Source: CAZMNY01 sp964635375 (lineage in GTDB: Bacteria; Planctomycetota; Planctomycetia; Pirellulales; Pirellulaceae). Taken from it: 64,000 bases of DNA. Numbering within the stretch: position 1 is the first letter of the stretch; each line of letters opens with the position of its first letter. The notes beneath the pieces were generated by a model. It was not told the DNA's origin, ran no database searches, and worked only from the letters and a program-made list of their open reading frames with translations. This document shows positions 61,796 to 64,000 of this stretch, piece after piece. The stretch is taken from positions 5,774 to 69,773 of the forward strand of contig CAZWOU010000013.1 of NCBI GenBank assembly GCA_964635375.1. The letters run 5' to 3'. The translations under genes and the position numbers were made by a program.

Positions 61796-62398
61796 TCATC
61801 CGCCGCAAAGAGCGAGCTCTTCCGGGCACACTATCCAACCGCGGCACAGTCGCTCGCCGCAGAGGCAAGGAATCGCGTGGTCCGCCGTCCAGCCGTAGTC
61901 GATCGTCAACTCGTCATCCAAGCCCACGTCGCGACGAGCGAACAGAGCCATCTCCTCTTCGTGAGTCTCATCGGCCTCTAGGACAACCAACTCACAGTTC
62001 GGCTCGCACGAGTGGTTGAGAAACCGAAACGGAGGATCTGGGTCAAGCGACTCCGTTTCATTGAAGTCCATGCAATATTCGGAGGCGTGATGGGCGTCCG
62101 TAACGAGCTTGCCCGCAATCGTGGCAATCATGGCGCCTGGCAGGAAAATGTCTCGCGCGAAAACGCCTCGGCCAACCGGCGTGTCGCGGACCTCGACAAT
62201 CTGACTGAGCCTGCTGGAGGCCAGCTGCCGCGCGGTCGACAGATAGCCCACTCGATGGCGAGTGAACGAGGCGAGGATGGCGCTGATCGCCGGAGACAGC
62301 GCCAAGCTGAGATGCGGCGCGGAGACTTGGGTCGACAACTCCCCTTTTGTCCCGGGCGACATCTCTGCCTCCGAGTCGTCTAACTGTTCGTCGCCCAT
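61796..62398 (-). CDS. SET-domain protein, putative lysine methyltransferase
   Basis: About 200 residues from the ATG at 62398 (MGDEQLDD); an upstream start at 62473 would add 25. The SET core is VGRGVFARDIFLPGAMIATI, DFNETESLDPDPPFRFLNHS and CEPNCELVVLEADETHEEEM, with the hallmark NHSCEPN and the final DELTIDYGW. A post-SET-like zinc motif follows (CLCGERLCRGWIVC). Bacterial SET proteins are rare and are often thought to be acquired; they can methylate ribosomal or histone-like proteins. The N-terminal ~55 residues are not part of the SET fold. No partner gene is obvious. Confidence 0.85.
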   Translation of the reverse strand: MGDEQLDDSEAEMSPGTKGELSTQVSAPHLSLALSPAISAILASFTRHRVGYLSTARQLASSRLSQIVEVRDTPVGRGVFARDIFLPGAMIATIAGKLVTDAHHASEYCMDFNETESLDPDPPFRFLNHSCEPNCELVVLEADETHEEEMALFARRDVGLDDELTIDYGWTADHAIPCLCGERLCRGWIVCPEELALCGG

Positions 62399-62570
62399 CG
62401 GCAGCTTCTGTGCTTGTCTCGAAATTCGCCAAGCGAGTCGCCCGCGTTTCGCGGCGAGACCACGCGCAAGCACCTACGGTATCACACCATTCCCATCATG
62501 ACCACGTGCAGCGTCATTCTGGGTGGGCGACTATTGCGAAAATCGCCCACGATGCAAGCATGCTATCGCG

Positions 62571-62912
62571 TCAACAGTTCTCCTCGGACTGCTCGATCTC
62601 CAAGGAATCACTGATGTCTTGAAAAAGCCGGCTCTTGACATAGTCAGGAATGGAAAGATTCTGCTCATCGGCGGCCCGTCTCACTTGCATCCACTCGTCC
62701 GGGGAGAGTTCAAATTCTGTTCCGGGTTCCTCCGGCGGCGGTTCAACGTCGACGGTCAACTCGACGAGATCACTTTCAGGGGGCCCAGAGTCCACTGGGA
62801 ATGAGTCATAGCTCTGTTCGACTATTTGCTGTGATTGATGCTGCCAAACGGCAAACGACAAAATGCCAAACGCGAGCACGAATAGGGCATTTGTCAAGAA
62901 TGTGTGTCCCAC
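62571..62912 (-). CDS. Membrane-anchored protein with RHH-like C-terminus
   Basis: 113 residues from a GTG at 62912 with GGA about 6 bp upstream. The N-terminus has one membrane helix (NALFVLAFGILSFAVWQH, ~8-25), then an acidic Pro-rich linker (VDVEPPPEEPGTEFE). The C-terminal 40 residues LSPDEWMQVRRAADEQNLSI plus PDYVKSRLF read like the ribbon-helix-helix-type helix pair seen in CopG/MobC-like proteins (LsxxEWxxxxxAAxxxgLSxxxYVxxxL). The linkage of a DNA-binding-type segment to a membrane anchor is unusual, and a short helical interaction motif is the alternative. No toxin gene is adjacent. Single gene, same strand as the SET gene. Confidence 0.55.
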   Translation of the reverse strand: MGHTFLTNALFVLAFGILSFAVWQHQSQQIVEQSYDSFPVDSGPPESDLVELTVDVEPPPEEPGTEFELSPDEWMQVRRAADEQNLSIPDYVKSRLFQDISDSLEIEQSEENC

Positions 62913-63177
62913 TATTCCGTTTCAACCACTTTATTCCCAACCTCTAGCAGATTATTGGACTATTACACAAGTATTTGTTGATCTGTTGGCCAAAGTGCGG
63001 AAATAGGGGTCGATCGCGATCAGTTCCGCTTGACCCGTTCAAGAAAGGCGCCATGATTTCGAGTGGGCGTTTTGGGGCCATTCTCGGGAAATCACCGAAT
63101 TTCGGCCCAACAGCGCCTCTTCTCTCGCCAACGAGCATTTCCGCGGCGGCACTTCGTCAGAATCAAGGAACTCGAAC

Positions 63178-63894
63178 ATGTCACGAGCTTACGCTTCCTC
63201 GTCGTACGACATTCTGGCCGCTGAGGCATCGGTGAGTGAGCGAATGGGGTTCATTCGCCGGACCTATCTGCATTTGGGCGGCGCGATCAGCGTATTCATC
63301 CTCTTGGAAGCGATCTTTCTGCAGATCAACCTCGGGACGGCGATGCTGGGGATGGTGGCCAACGTGCCAGGTGGTTTTGGTTGGCTGGTCTTCCTGGGGC
63401 TGTTCATGGTGGTCAGCTGGGTTGCCGAGTCTTGGGCCAACTCATCGACATCCCGCGGCATGCAGTACGCGGGGCTCGGATTGTTTGTCGTGGCCGAAGC
63501 ATTGATTTTCGCGCCCTTGATGACGGTCGCCCACGCGATGGATCCCTGGATTCCCGCCATTGCCGGAGCAACCACGTTGGCAATGTTCGCCGTGCTGAGC
63601 GCGTTTGTGTTCATCACCCGCGCCGATTTCTCATTTTTGCGCTCGTTCCTGATGATCGCGGGGCTAGCATTTCTTGGCGTCATCATGGCGGCGGTGATAT
63701 TCCAGTTCGCGCTTGGCCCGATCCTGTCCGTGGTGGGAGTGGCGTTAGCCGTCGGCTACATTCTGTATCACACGTCGAACGTGTTGCACCACTACGGAGT
63801 CCAGCAGCACGTCGCCGCATCCTTAGCCCTTTTCGCCAGCGTCGCCCTTCTTCTCTGGTATGTCATCCGCCTATTCATGGCCTTTGACGACTGA
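63178..63894 (+). CDS. Bax inhibitor-1 / YccA family membrane protein
   Basis: 238 residues with seven membrane helices and a soluble N-terminus (SRAYASSSYDILAAEASVSE). The BI-1 signature includes RTYLHLGGAISVFILLEAIF at the first helix, NSSTSRGMQYAGLGLFVVAE in the middle and the C-terminal YILYHTSNVLHHYGVQQHVA, with a final acidic end (FMAFDD). The family forms pH-sensitive calcium-leak channels in the bacterial inner membrane; physiological roles include membrane-protease control. Single gene, upstream of the tRNA. Confidence 0.93.
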   Translation: MSRAYASSSYDILAAEASVSERMGFIRRTYLHLGGAISVFILLEAIFLQINLGTAMLGMVANVPGGFGWLVFLGLFMVVSWVAESWANSSTSRGMQYAGLGLFVVAEALIFAPLMTVAHAMDPWIPAIAGATTLAMFAVLSAFVFITRADFSFLRSFLMIAGLAFLGVIMAAVIFQFALGPILSVVGVALAVGYILYHTSNVLHHYGVQQHVAASLALFASVALLLWYVIRLFMAFDD

Positions 63895-63923
63895 ACAGAC
63901 CATCGACGAGAGACTCTTTATCA

Positions 63924-63997
63924 GGGCCGGTAGCTCAGTTGGTTAGAGCAGGGGACTCATAATCCCTTTGTCGCGGGTTCGAGTCCTGCCCGGCCTA
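63924..63997 (+). tRNA. tRNA with anticodon CAT (elongator Met or lysidine-type Ile)
   Basis: The clover-leaf is complete: acceptor GGGCCGG pairs with CCGGCCT (one G-T pair at the end), D arm GCTC/GAGC, anticodon stem GGGGA/TCCCT with loop CTCATAA (anticodon CAT), five-base variable loop TTGTC, T arm GCGGG/CCTGC with TTCGAGT, and discriminator A. CCA is not encoded. The choice between elongator Met and the Ile isoacceptor modified by TilS cannot be settled here. It lacks the initiator feature of a mismatched first acceptor pair. Confidence 0.95.
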
Positions 63998-64000
63998 TTT

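Overview
The window looks like a chromosomal segment of a planctomycete, most likely from the Pirellulaceae or a close relative. The best evidence is a set of families typical of that phylum: a DUF1592-group cytochrome protein next to a DUF1552 protein, a PA14/multi-haem c-type cytochrome/beta-propeller giant, PQQ-like propeller, FG-GAP and WD40 proteins with planctomycete-style architecture, a DUF3604 protein, a GH33 sialidase and a PL10-type pectate lyase. Genes are mostly single or in operons of two to four, with gaps of 100-450 bp. A 100-base run of N at 18963-19062 shows this is a scaffold, and at least one nearby frameshift is probably an assembly error.

Layout. 1-5.9 kb (minus): a heavy-metal RND efflux operon (TolC-like lipoprotein, small Cys/His-rich exported protein, HlyD-type adaptor, CusA/CzcA-type pump cut by the window edge). 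6.3-8.0 kb: Na/Pi cotransporter with PhoU-like tail. 8.0-9.2 kb (minus): an FG-GAP protein with an in-frame UGA followed by Cys and a hairpin shaped like a bacterial SECIS, hence a candidate selenoprotein. 9.5-13.4 kb: MMPL exporter and pectate lyase, convergent. 13.5-16.9 kb: two divergent phosphohexomutases. 17.0-18.4 kb: a UvrC without its C-terminal HhH domain. 18.6-20.5 kb: a WD40 gene broken by the gap and a frameshift. 20.5-24.3 kb (minus): GT2 glycosyltransferase, BshC-like protein, GNAT. 24.6-29.3 kb: a 1350-residue hybrid kinase followed by a STAS protein. 29.5-34.5 kb: Nif3 protein, PQQ-like propeller, small exported protein, LepA. 34.9-42.3 kb: a metzincin-like exported protein, a small membrane protein, the cytochrome giant and a Gly/Arg-rich exported protein ending in a clear terminator. 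42.4-47.0 kb: sirtuin, M20 amidohydrolase, TrkA/TrkH potassium uptake. 47.4-48.0 kb: a zinc-ribbon tandem protein with an overlapping membrane ORF. 48.0-56.9 kb: DUF1552/DUF1592 pair, enolase-superfamily enzyme, sialidase and DUF3604 protein. 57.3-64 kb: pseudopilin, Nudix, TerC-like, sulfatase-like, VOC, DMT transporter, SET-domain, membrane-anchored RHH-like and Bax-inhibitor-1 proteins, then a CAT-anticodon tRNA.

The most interesting signal is the candidate selenocysteine gene at 8041-9225. The second is a set of short tandem duplications in intergenic DNA whose period is nearly always 14 or 16 bp (8 bp once); in-gene duplications have periods divisible by three.
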